Shown here: in pieces, positions 1 to 6,708 of the stretch
Position numbering within the stretch: position 1 is the first letter of the stretch
Layout of the letters: each line of letters starts with the position of its first letter
Assembly: GCA_900548775.1 (NCBI GenBank)
Contig: URLM01000058.1
Coordinates: 1 to 10,377 of the forward strand
DNA from: an uncultured Olsenella sp.
Lineage (GTDB): Bacteria; Actinomycetota; Coriobacteriia; Coriobacteriales; Atopobiaceae
Length of the DNA stretch: 10,377 nucleotides
Reading direction: 5' to 3'
The notes under the pieces: generated by a model
Told to the model about the DNA's origin: nothing
What the model saw: the letters and a program-made list of their open reading frames with translations, nothing else
Databases searched by the model: none
Made by a program: the position numbers and the translations under genes

Positions 1-204
1 GACCAAGACCTCAGCAACGTGAGCGTCACCCTTGGGCTTTACGATGATTCTGGTACGCGCGTGGACGAGACGTACGTGAGCGCCAGCTCATGGGCTGCGG
101 GCGAGAGCGCAGTGTTCGATTCTGTTTCCACTACTGATGCCGCGAAGGTCAAGGCTGAGGTGCAGGCCTTCTCGATAGGGGATGACTACTACTCCGCAAA
201 GTAG
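1..204 (+). CDS. FxLYD-like secreted/lipoprotein C-terminus (5' partial)
   Basis: The reading frame is open from base 1 and ends at TAG 202-204, so only the last 67 residues are visible and the true start lies outside the window. The fragment reads as a beta-sandwich repeat: alternating hydrophobic and polar residues, a VTLGLYDDSG segment, then WAAGESAVF and a closing VKAEVQAF strand. This pattern (an xLYDxxG strand followed by a GE...F turn) resembles the FxLYD domain of secreted or lipid-anchored Gram-positive proteins, which would place it outside the membrane. The signal peptide or lipobox that would prove this is not in view. The next gene starts 46 bases downstream and may be co-transcribed. 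No enzymatic role can be assigned. The domain call is by eye and could be another immunoglobulin-like fold. Confidence 0.6.
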   Translation, partial: DQDLSNVSVTLGLYDDSGTRVDETYVSASSWAAGESAVFDSVSTTDAAKVKAEVQAFSIGDDYYSAK

Positions 205-250
205 TCTTTCCCAGTCTGCTTCACATGCCTGTAGAGAAAGGTGACCCACC

Positions 251-556
251 ATGGCAGAAGCAAAGTCAAAGCTTGTTGAGTGGCATGACAACGCCAAGAA
301 GGTATCCATTGGCTCTCTGATTGCAGCCGCGATTCTTGGCGTGGTGTATGCCTCTCTTCAGGACAGTGCAACCAAGGCGCTCTCTGACGTAACCGCCAGC
401 GCGATAACCAATTATTCCGCCACGCATGCCTACCAGAGCGCCACGGCAAACGCGCAGGCGGCGATGGCACTCTTCTACATCGCTACGGGCGTGGCAACGA
501 TTGCGGTTCTCGCATGGGTGGCGTCTAGCCTACTGATTGCCTACAAGGAGTCGTAG
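251..556 (+). CDS. Small two-helix membrane protein of unknown function
   Basis: This 101-residue protein starts at ATG 251 behind an AAAGGTGA ribosome-binding site ending about 6 bases upstream. It has a charged, Lys-rich N-terminus (residues 1-17), a first hydrophobic segment at about 19-37, a polar Ala/Ser/Thr-rich middle with several Tyr (about 38-72), and a second hydrophobic segment at about 73-97 ending in a short YKES tail. The arrangement suggests two membrane helices joined by an external loop of about 35 residues. I do not recognise the family. It follows the FxLYD-like gene by 46 bases and may be its partner in an envelope function, but this is only inferred from proximity. Codon use is like the neighbours, so it looks like a real expressed gene. 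Confidence 0.65.
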   Translation: MAEAKSKLVEWHDNAKKVSIGSLIAAAILGVVYASLQDSATKALSDVTASAITNYSATHAYQSATANAQAAMALFYIATGVATIAVLAWVASSLLIAYKES

Positions 557-592
557 CGTCGTTGCTCTTGGCGCAAAAGCAATAGTAGCTGA

Positions 593-622
593 TCGGGCCC
601 GCAACATTTGTCGCGGGCCCGA
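593..622. terminator. Bidirectional GC hairpin between convergent genes
   Basis: TCGGGCCCGC (593-602) and GCGGGCCCGA (613-622) form a perfect 10-bp inverted repeat with a 10-base loop. It lies between the plus-strand small membrane protein gene (stop at 556) and the minus-strand phosphodiesterase gene (stop at 641), so it can serve both. Neither side is followed by a clean U-tract, so it may be a weak intrinsic terminator or a 3'-end stabilising hairpin. Confidence 0.6.
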
Positions 623-640
623 CCCCTCAGTGCGCTTGTC

Positions 641-1201
641 CTACTCGTCCCACACGCGGAACTCAAAGTGGCCGTCCTCGTAGATACCATAGCTGTGAGT
701 CCCGTCCTTGGGAATGCCAACCGAACCCGGGTTGAACACGGTAATCCCGGGGTGCGAGTCGCTCATCTGGTTAACCTTCTTATGCGTGTGCCCGTATACC
801 AGCGCCGAGCCCTGTGGCAGCTCGGGCCACACGTCAACCGAGTTGTGAATCCCCGGTCCCCACACGTGGCCGTGCGTGAGGAAGATGGTCATTCCTGCTC
901 CGCCGTTGGCCTCCGGATCAAGCAGGATGTTGCACTCTGCCATGCAGGGGAAGTCGAGCACCATCTGGTCGACCTCGGCCTCGCAGTTGCCGCGCACGGC
1001 GATGACCTTCTCGGCAATGCCGTTGAGCATGCCGATGACCTTCTTGGGCTCGTAGTCCTCGGGAAGGTCGTTTCTCGGTCCGTGGTAGAGCAAATCGCCG
1101 AGAAGAACCACGCGGTCGGGGTTCTCGGCGTCAATGGCGTCCATGAGTCGCGCGCACCAATCGGCTGCGCCGTGGATGTCGGATGCGATGAGGAGCTTCA
1201 T
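641..1201 (-). CDS. yfcE: YfcE-type metallophosphodiesterase
   Basis: The 186-residue product is a compact calcineurin-like phosphoesterase covering the whole chain. The two-metal ligand motifs are all present: D8-x-H10 in SDIHG, G35-D36 followed by H40 in GDLLYHG, G71-N72 in GNCE, H110-G-H112, and G137-H138-T139-H140. The GDLLYHGPRN segment and the length match the YfcE/YsnB group. Those enzymes hydrolyse phosphodiesters such as bis-p-nitrophenyl phosphate in vitro, with Mn-type metals; the physiological substrate is unsettled. It should be a soluble cytoplasmic enzyme. The start is supported by a GGGAGGT ribosome-binding site (plus-strand 1206-1212) 4-5 bases upstream. A TACAAT -10-like hexamer lies at 1231-1236 on the minus strand, but I see no convincing -35. 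It is transcribed away from dnaK and appears monocistronic. Confidence 0.93.
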   Translation of the reverse strand: MKLLIASDIHGAADWCARLMDAIDAENPDRVVLLGDLLYHGPRNDLPEDYEPKKVIGMLNGIAEKVIAVRGNCEAEVDQMVLDFPCMAECNILLDPEANGGAGMTIFLTHGHVWGPGIHNSVDVWPELPQGSALVYGHTHKKVNQMSDSHPGITVFNPGSVGIPKDGTHSYGIYEDGHFEFRVWDE

Positions 1202-1415
1202 GGGTACCTCCCGTGGTCGTGTCTCATCTCATTGTAGACGCGGCGCACAGGAGCGGCTGCCCCCTTGCCGCCGCCCCGTGAATTACGCACGGTCGCGATT
1301 AAGGTTTGTGTCGACCTGGGGTTTTGTTCGTCTCTGCCTCTGCCGTGCGTAGTTTCGTCTCGTGCTGGGCCGTTGGGGTTACCGCCGGTGGGCGCCTGTT
1401 GGCACGAATCGACGA

Positions 1416-1536
1416 TTGGTGGCAGTTTTTCGGGGGTAGCCCAAGTACAAAGCGGTTCGACGACTGATGAACCGCAGGTCAGCGAATTGCCACTGTGCCG
1501 CGGTCACATAAGAATTCTCACCAAAACTGCCACCAA
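1416..1536. repeat. 121-bp element bounded by 14-bp inverted repeats
   Basis: TTGGTGGCAGTTTT (1416-1429) is repeated exactly in inverted form as AAAACTGCCACCAA (1523-1536). Between the arms lies a second hairpin, GCGGTTC (1452-1458) with GAACCGC (1469-1475). A TGCCA core recurs nearby at about 1487, 1529, 1547 and 1554. The size and terminal inverted repeats fit a MITE-like or other intergenic palindromic element, but I see no clear target-site duplication and no coding capacity. Confidence 0.5.
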
Positions 1537-1581
1537 CCGGAAGTTTGCCAGCTGCCAGTGGGAAGGCGGACGGTCCCGCGC

Positions 1582-1651
1582 GCTGCTGAGAAGGAATTCG
1601 ACGTTTCTCGCCCTTCTCGGCCTGGATTTTGTCCAATTCCTTCTCAACAGC
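1582..1651. repeat. 70-bp palindromic element with 17-bp arms
   Basis: Arm GCTGCTGAGAAGGAATT (1582-1598) pairs with AATTCCTTCTCAACAGC (1635-1651) at 16 of 17 positions; the only mismatch is C1586 against A1647. An outer pair, GCCAGT (1554-1559) with ACTGGC (1652-1657), could extend the structure with a 22-base bulge on one side. It is distinct in sequence from the 121-bp element just upstream and from the 88-bp elements near clpB. Confidence 0.55.
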
Positions 1652-1669
1652 ACTGGCGGGAGTGGCTGC

Positions 1670-1695
1670 CCGAGCGGTTGTGGGGTGTCGCTCGG
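1670..1695. repeat. Short inverted repeat
   Basis: CCGAGCG (1670-1676) and CGCTCGG (1689-1695) form a perfect 7-bp stem with a 12-base loop, between the 70-bp palindrome and the dnaK promoter. No T-tract follows, so it is not a good intrinsic terminator. Confidence 0.4.
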
Positions 1696-1729
1696 CCCCG
1701 CGCTCACCCCTTGCGCCAAACGACGTCAA

Positions 1730-1768
1730 AAAATCTCATGCATTGAGACTTAGATAATGTATAAAGTC
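1730..1768 (+). promoter_or_regulatory. Putative dnaK heat-shock promoter/operator box
   Basis: The box reads AAAATCT (1730-1736), 11 bases, ACTTAGAT (1748-1755), 2 bases, TGTAT (1758-1762), then AAAGTC (1763-1768). The same gapped sequence with the same 11-base and 2-base gaps lies upstream of clpB at 9613-9653. Here it also contains an imperfect dyad, TCTCA (1734-1738) and TGAGA (1744-1748), and -10-like hexamers GATAAT (1753-1758) and TATAAA (1760-1765). No standard -35 sits at the right distance. Because dnaK and clpB are classic HspR targets, this is the best candidate for the promoter/operator. It does not match HAIR (CTTGAGT-N7-ACTCAAG) or CIRCE. Confidence 0.55.
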
Positions 1769-1811
1769 GAACCATAGGGGGCATAAGACAAGACGTACAA
1801 GAGCGAACAAA

Positions 1812-1842
1812 GCGCTGAGCACGGCAAACGCCGTGACGGCGC
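1812..1842 (+). promoter_or_regulatory. dnaK leader hairpin
   Basis: CACGGC (1820-1825), loop AAAC, GCCGTG (1830-1835) form a perfect 6-bp stem. Outer GCGC (1812-1815) and GCGC (1839-1842) can extend it across an internal loop. It ends just before the GAAGGAAAGG ribosome-binding region (1844-1853) and leaves that region unpaired, so it looks like a stabilising 5' UTR structure and not a thermosensor masking the site. Confidence 0.4.
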
Positions 1843-1863
1843 AGAAGGAAAGGAACGTACACC

Positions 1864-3777
<1,914 letters not shown>

Positions 3778-3781
3778 CCTC

Positions 3782-3819
3782 GAGACCGGCGTCGCGGCAG
3801 CACTGCGGCGCCGGATCTC
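3782..3819 (+). repeat. GC-rich hairpin 1 between dnaK and grpE
   Basis: CCGGCGTCGC (3786-3795) pairs with GCGGCGCCGG (3805-3814) over 10 bp with one G-U wobble and a 9-base loop. Flanking GAGA (3782-3785) and TCTC (3816-3819) extend it past one bulged base. It starts only 5 bases after the dnaK stop. No U-run follows, so it is better read as an mRNA 3'-end stabiliser or processing element than as a full terminator. Confidence 0.55.
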
Positions 3820-3833
3820 CAGGAGAACCTGTC

Positions 3834-3862
3834 GAGGGGGCGGCCGTCGAGGCCGCTCCCTC
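3834..3862 (+). repeat. GC-rich hairpin 2 between dnaK and grpE
   Basis: GAGGGGGCGGCC (3834-3845) pairs with GGCCGCTCCCTC (3851-3862) over 12 bp with one G-U wobble and the 5-base loop GTCGA. It ends about 10 bases before the grpE ribosome-binding site, so it could block or separate ribosome loading and RNA decay between dnaK and grpE. Confidence 0.55.
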
Positions 3863-3884
3863 TGGTACGCATGAGGAGGGTGAC

Positions 3885-4745
3885 GTGAAAGTGCCAATCG
3901 AGGATGCAGACGAGAAGAAGCCTGGCACCGCGCAGCCGAGCGAGGCAGAGGCCTCGACCAAGGATGCGCCGGCAGCCAAGGAGGCCGCGGCATCCACGAC
4001 CGCCAGCTCTGCCCCCGGTGACATAGATCCGGAAGACGACGCGGCGATGCGCGCCGCCGCCATGAAGGCGGCGGACGAGGTGCTCGAGCAGGAGGCCGTC
4101 GAGGACGCGAAGAAGTTCCGCACCGAGCGCGATGAGCTGCAGAAGAAGCTCAGCGACATGACGGAGGACATCGAGAAGGCCAAGAAGGAGGCCGCCGAGT
4201 CCACCGAGCGTCTCGTTCGTCTCCAGGCAGACTGGGACAACTACCGTCGTCGCACCGCCCAGGAGCGCCTGGACGAGCGCGAGCGCGCAGCGGAGAAGCT
4301 CGTGGTGAGCCTCCTGCCCGTCATCGACGACATGGAGCGCGCACTCGAGCACGCCTCCGGCTTTGGCCAGGACGCGACGGCGGAGCAGTTCAAGCAGTTC
4401 GTCGACGGCGTCTCTGCCGTGCACGACAAGATGGTTGGCGTCCTCTCGAAGGAGGGCGTCGAGCCGATTGACCCCGCCGGCGAGCCGTTCGATCCGCTCG
4501 AGCACCAGGCCGTCGGGCGTCGCGAGGACAAGGATGCCTACGACGAGACGGTCGACCAGGTCTACCAGAAGGGCTACCGCATGGGCAAGAAGGTCATCCG
4601 CACGGCGATGGTGACCGTCACCTACGGAGGCCCCAAGCGCCCGGCGGCAGACACCGCGGCCAACGTGGCCGATAAGGACACAGAGGCCAAGGGCAGCGGC
4701 GACAAGGCCCACGGCTCGGGCAGCGACGCCGCAAAGGAAAAGTAG
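3885..4745 (+). CDS. grpE: Nucleotide exchange factor GrpE
   Basis: The 286-residue protein is the dimeric exchange factor that releases ADP from DnaK. Residues 1-75 are an acidic, Ala/Glu-rich low-complexity extension. A long coiled coil follows (about 76-150), including the conserved WDNYRRRT segment after D116. The beta-wing head has a GVEPIDP...GEPFDPLEHQAV motif (EH at 206-207) and a closing YRMGKKVIRTAMVTV strand. A low-complexity Ala/Gly/Lys/Asp tail fills roughly the last 40 residues, making the protein clearly longer than the usual ~200. The start is GTG 3885, because GAGGAGGG (3873-3880) sits 4 bases upstream and the nearby ATG 3871 frame stops at once. It lies 107 bases after dnaK. 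GrpE often acts as the thermosensor of the cycle; nothing in the sequence tests that here. Confidence 0.95.
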   Translation: MKVPIEDADEKKPGTAQPSEAEASTKDAPAAKEAAASTTASSAPGDIDPEDDAAMRAAAMKAADEVLEQEAVEDAKKFRTERDELQKKLSDMTEDIEKAKKEAAESTERLVRLQADWDNYRRRTAQERLDERERAAEKLVVSLLPVIDDMERALEHASGFGQDATAEQFKQFVDGVSAVHDKMVGVLSKEGVEPIDPAGEPFDPLEHQAVGRREDKDAYDETVDQVYQKGYRMGKKVIRTAMVTVTYGGPKRPAADTAANVADKDTEAKGSGDKAHGSGSDAAKEK

Positions 4746-4752
4746 CGTAACG

Positions 4753-4778
4753 GCGCCCGGGCCGCTCGGTCCGGGCGC
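4753..4778 (+). repeat. GC-rich hairpin between grpE and dnaJ
   Basis: GCGCCCGGGCC (4753-4763) pairs with GGTCCGGGCGC (4768-4778) over 11 bp with one G-U wobble and the 4-base loop GCTC. It lies 7 bases after the grpE stop and has no U-run. With the two hairpins after dnaK it forms a consistent pattern of one or more strong hairpins at operon junctions. Confidence 0.55.
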
Positions 4779-4808
4779 ATTGATATGAGAGGGGGCTCGT
4801 GCGAAACC

Positions 4809-5768
4809 ATGGCCAATGGTAAGAAAACGTACTACGACATCTTGGGCGTGAAGCGCGACGCCACCCAGGATGAGATTCGGAAGGCATTCCGCAAGCTCGC
4901 GGCCAAGTACCACCCCGATGCCGGTGGCGACGAGAAGAAGTTCAAGGAGATTTCCGAGGCATACACCACGCTCTCGGACGAGAAGAAGCGCAAGGAGTAC
5001 GACCAGCTGCTCATGTTTGGCGGCATTCCCGGCGCGGACTTCGGCGGCTCCGGCGGCCCCAGGCGCACGTACACCTATACAAACATGGGAGGCAACGGCG
5101 ACTGGTCCGACATCTTCAACGGCATGGGCGGCGACTTTGGTGGCTTTGACTTCTCGTCCATCTTTGGCGGCGCTGCTCGCCAGCAGGCCCAGCGGCCCGC
5201 CAAGGGCGGGGACCTCACCATGCGCATCGACGTCACCTTTGACGAGGCGCTCAACGGCGCCACGCGCAAGGTGTCGTATCGCGTGCCTTCGACAGGCGAG
5301 GAGCAGACGCTCACCGTCAAGATTCCGGCCGGCGCCGTGGATGGCGGCAAGCTGCGCTACCGCGGCCGTGGCGAGTACGGCGCGAGCGGCGGTCAGCGCG
5401 GCGACCTCGTGATCACCACGCACGTGGAGGAGCACCCGCTCTTCAAGCGCGATGGCGCGGACATCCGCATGGAGCTGCCGGTGAGCATGTACGAGGCCGC
5501 GCTTGGCGCGACGGTCGACGTTCCTACGCCAAACGGCACCGAGGTTCGTCTCAAGGTGCCCGCCGGGACGCAGGACGGCAAGTGCTTCCGCTTCCGCGAC
5601 CTGGGTGCGCCCAACGTCAAGCGCAAGGGCACGCGTGGCGCGCTCTACGTGACCATCCGTGTGAAGGTGCCCACGTCGCTTTCAAAGAAGGAGCGCGACA
5701 GCCTTGGCGCCCTGATGGATGCCGACAAGCGAGACTACAGGAAGGACGTCGAGCGCTATGGCTCGTAA
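4809..5768 (+). CDS. dnaJ: DnaJ-family co-chaperone, class B (no zinc finger)
   Basis: This J-protein delivers substrates to DnaK and stimulates its ATPase. The 319-residue chain has a J domain (about 7-70) with the HPD tripeptide at H35-P36-D37. A Gly/Phe-rich linker (about 75-135) follows, then two C-terminal beta domains beginning GGDLTMRIDVTFDEAL and continuing through HPLFKRDGADIRMELPVSMYEAALGA. The four CxxCxGxG zinc-finger repeats of class A DnaJ are absent; the only Cys in the C-terminal half is in GKCFRF. It therefore resembles CbpA/DnaJ2-type class B proteins. ATG 4809 was chosen because the J domain begins there. The in-frame ATG 4785 would add eight residues and has no ribosome-binding site, while GAGAGGGGG (4787-4795) serves 4809 at a long 13-base spacing. 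It overlaps hspR by 11 bases. Confidence 0.93.
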   Translation: MANGKKTYYDILGVKRDATQDEIRKAFRKLAAKYHPDAGGDEKKFKEISEAYTTLSDEKKRKEYDQLLMFGGIPGADFGGSGGPRRTYTYTNMGGNGDWSDIFNGMGGDFGGFDFSSIFGGAARQQAQRPAKGGDLTMRIDVTFDEALNGATRKVSYRVPSTGEEQTLTVKIPAGAVDGGKLRYRGRGEYGASGGQRGDLVITTHVEEHPLFKRDGADIRMELPVSMYEAALGATVDVPTPNGTEVRLKVPAGTQDGKCFRFRDLGAPNVKRKGTRGALYVTIRVKVPTSLSKKERDSLGALMDADKRDYRKDVERYGS

Positions 5769-6219
5769 CGACGGCGCATCTGAGGACCGTGGCGCACGCG
5801 GCGCCCACGACAGGGACAAGCCCCTGTATATGATCAGCGTGGCGGCGGAGCTTACGGGCATGCACCCGCAGACCCTTCGCGTGTACGAGCAGAAGGGGCT
5901 GGTCACCCCCGGACGCTCGCGCGGCAACACGCGCCTATACTCGCAGGCCGACATCGACCGTCTGAACCTCATCTCCAAGCTCACCGACGAGGGCATCAAC
6001 CTGGCCGGCGTGGTGCGCATCATGGACATGCGCGAGCGAGCCCGCGAGCGGGACGAGGAGATCGACCGCCTGCGCGCACGCGTGCGCGAGCTCGAGGACG
6101 AGGTCCACGAGTACCACATGCGCGAGAGGATTACGGCGCTTGCCCGCTACGACGGGCAGAGTCCGGAGCAGGTCATGCGAGGGCTTCTCGGAAATGGCAA
6201 CAACGACCCCGTCGAGTAG
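5758..6219 (+). CDS. hspR: Heat-shock repressor HspR (MerR family)
   Basis: HspR represses the dnaK operon and usually clpB, with DnaK acting as co-repressor. The 153-residue protein has a polar N-terminus, then a MerR-type winged helix-turn-helix: YMISVAAELTGMHPQTLRVYE at about 24-44, KGLVTPGRSRGNTRLYS as wing, and an IDRLNLISKL helix. A long Arg/Glu-rich coiled coil (about 90-125) and a short tail follow. The MHPQTLRVYE helix with NTRLYS is typical of HspR as opposed to metal- or drug-sensing MerR proteins, and no effector cysteines are seen. ATG 5758 overlaps the last 11 bases of dnaJ and is preceded by AGGAAGGA (5739-5746), implying translational coupling. An in-frame upstream ATG at 5719 would lie inside dnaJ. 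Being last in the operon fits autoregulation. Confidence 0.95.
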   Translation: MARNDGASEDRGARGAHDRDKPLYMISVAAELTGMHPQTLRVYEQKGLVTPGRSRGNTRLYSQADIDRLNLISKLTDEGINLAGVVRIMDMRERARERDEEIDRLRARVRELEDEVHEYHMRERITALARYDGQSPEQVMRGLLGNGNNDPVE

Positions 6220-6234
6220 GCGGGGTCGTTTTTT
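6202..6234 (+). terminator. Intrinsic terminator of the dnaK operon, overlapping the hspR stop
   Basis: AACGACCCCG (6202-6211) and CGGGGTCGTT (6221-6230) form a perfect 10-bp stem with a 9-base loop, followed by a run of six T (6229-6234). The hspR stop codon TAG (6217-6219) lies in the loop, so the left arm encodes the last residues of HspR. Confidence 0.92.
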
Positions 6235-6271
6235 GTGTGGGGGCGGCGGCGAGAAATGCGGCCTGCCGGGG

Positions 6272-6469
6272 CCAAAAGAACAACGGGACGCGGTCGTGGA
6301 GGAAGTCATCCAAGCTGCATGCTCCTGCGGGGCCTCCGCCAACCACAATGCGTTTTGCTTCGGGATGCCGGGAGAGGAACTCCGCCATGCCGCTCTATCG
6401 AGCTTCTCCACCGTCTTTGACCTCGATGGCCGAAAGCGCGCCAATGGCGGATCCAACGAGGCGACCCCT
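6272..6469 (-). pseudogene. Decayed C-terminal fragment, possibly of an AAA+/DUF4143-type ATPase
   Basis: Reading the minus strand from about 6469 gives a protein-like segment ending ALSAIEVKDGGEAR, then an in-frame TAG (plus-strand 6395-6397). In the same frame follow MAEFLSRHPEAKRIVVGGGP and LDDFLHDRVPLFFW. An xIEVKxG strand followed about 20 residues later by a xRIVVGG strand and a LxxFL helix is how many DUF4143-type ATPases end, with a nuclease-like C-terminal fold. There is no N-terminal ATPase part, no ribosome-binding site and an internal stop, so the fragment looks like a remnant. Downstream of FFW the frame turns into Arg/Pro-rich non-coding-like sequence and runs into the operon terminator. 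The family call is from memory of the motif pattern; a degenerate unrelated gene or chance frame remains possible. Confidence 0.4.
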
Positions 6470-6495
6470 GCGTTTCGCGTTAGACCCCCTTGCTA

Positions 6496-6535
6496 TTGAG
6501 TGCATTTACTCAACGTACTGAGTAAATTTACTCAA
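6496..6535. promoter_or_regulatory. Tandem HAIR-like palindromes (TTGAGT-N6-ACTCAA)
   Basis: Site 1 is TTGAGT (6496-6501), 6 bases, ACTCAA (6508-6513). Site 2 is CTGAGT (6518-6523), AAATTT, ACTCAA (6530-6535), whose core TGAGTAAATTTACTCA is a perfect 16-bp palindrome. The sites repeat every 22 bp, about two helical turns, as expected for cooperative dimers on one DNA face. The half-sites equal those of the HspR operator HAIR (CTTGAGT-N7-ACTCAAG), but the spacer is 6 instead of 7. The pair lies directly upstream of the minus-strand pseudogene fragment and about 170 bases before the likely SPFH transcription start. Confidence 0.6.
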
Positions 6536-6626
6536 TACGCCGAATGGGTGAGATGCTCGCCGGGCGCGGCTGCTCTCGCATAGTCCTTACAGACCCATTA
6601 CCCCAACAGATATTGCGCTATGTGTC

Positions 6627-6682
6627 CAATGTGCATATTATCGTGATATCACATTGAGACCAATCGGTCCGGCACGTATCAT
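6627..6682 (+). promoter_or_regulatory. Sigma70-type promoter and operator-like dyads of the SPFH cluster
   Basis: TTGAGA (6654-6659) and TATCAT (6677-6682) are spaced 17 bases apart, matching a vegetative promoter at five of six and five of six positions. Transcription should begin near 6690, leaving a short leader. Immediately upstream of the -35 is the perfect palindrome GTGATATCAC (6643-6652). CAATGTG (6627-6633) and CACATTG (6650-6656) form an inverted repeat that reaches into the -35. These are plausible repressor-binding dyads, perhaps for the Arc-type protein encoded downstream. Confidence 0.7.
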
Positions 6683-6708
6683 GGAGGCCGAAGCGGAAAG
6701 GGGCAAAG

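Larger units (their letters stand above)
1202..1863. other. Gene-free stretch upstream of dnaK, rich in palindromes
   Basis: No convincing gene is present. Open frames on both strands are broken up, lack ribosome-binding sites and show no recognisable domains. The stretch instead holds a 121-bp region bounded by 14-bp inverted repeats (1416-1536), a 70-bp long-armed palindrome (1582-1651), a 7-bp hairpin (1670-1695), the dnaK promoter box (1730-1768) and a leader hairpin (1812-1842). Base composition before about 1700 is less regular than in the neighbouring genes, as expected for accumulated small repeats. Confidence 0.7.
6220..6708. other. Gene-free stretch between hspR and the SPFH cluster
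   Basis: No intact gene is visible. It holds the tail of the operon terminator, a decayed minus-strand coding fragment (about 6272-6469), a tandem pair of ACTCA-type palindromes (6496-6535), and the promoter of the SPFH gene (6627-6682). The 6540-6625 interval has no structure I can name. Confidence 0.7.

Noticed and set aside
1265..1753. Overlapping open frames on both strands in the dnaK upstream gap
   Set aside because: No ribosome-binding sites or domains, atypical residue composition, and the frames run through palindromic repeats.
1700..1863. CIRCE element or canonical HAIR upstream of dnaK
   Set aside because: No TTAGCACTC-N9-GAGTGCTAA and no CTTGAGT-N7-ACTCAAG; the TCTCA/TGAGA dyad has its half-sites in the opposite order to HAIR.
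4785..4808. Upstream in-frame ATG as the dnaJ start
   Set aside because: No ribosome-binding site precedes it and the added residues are not J-domain-like; the sequence contains the site that serves ATG 4809.
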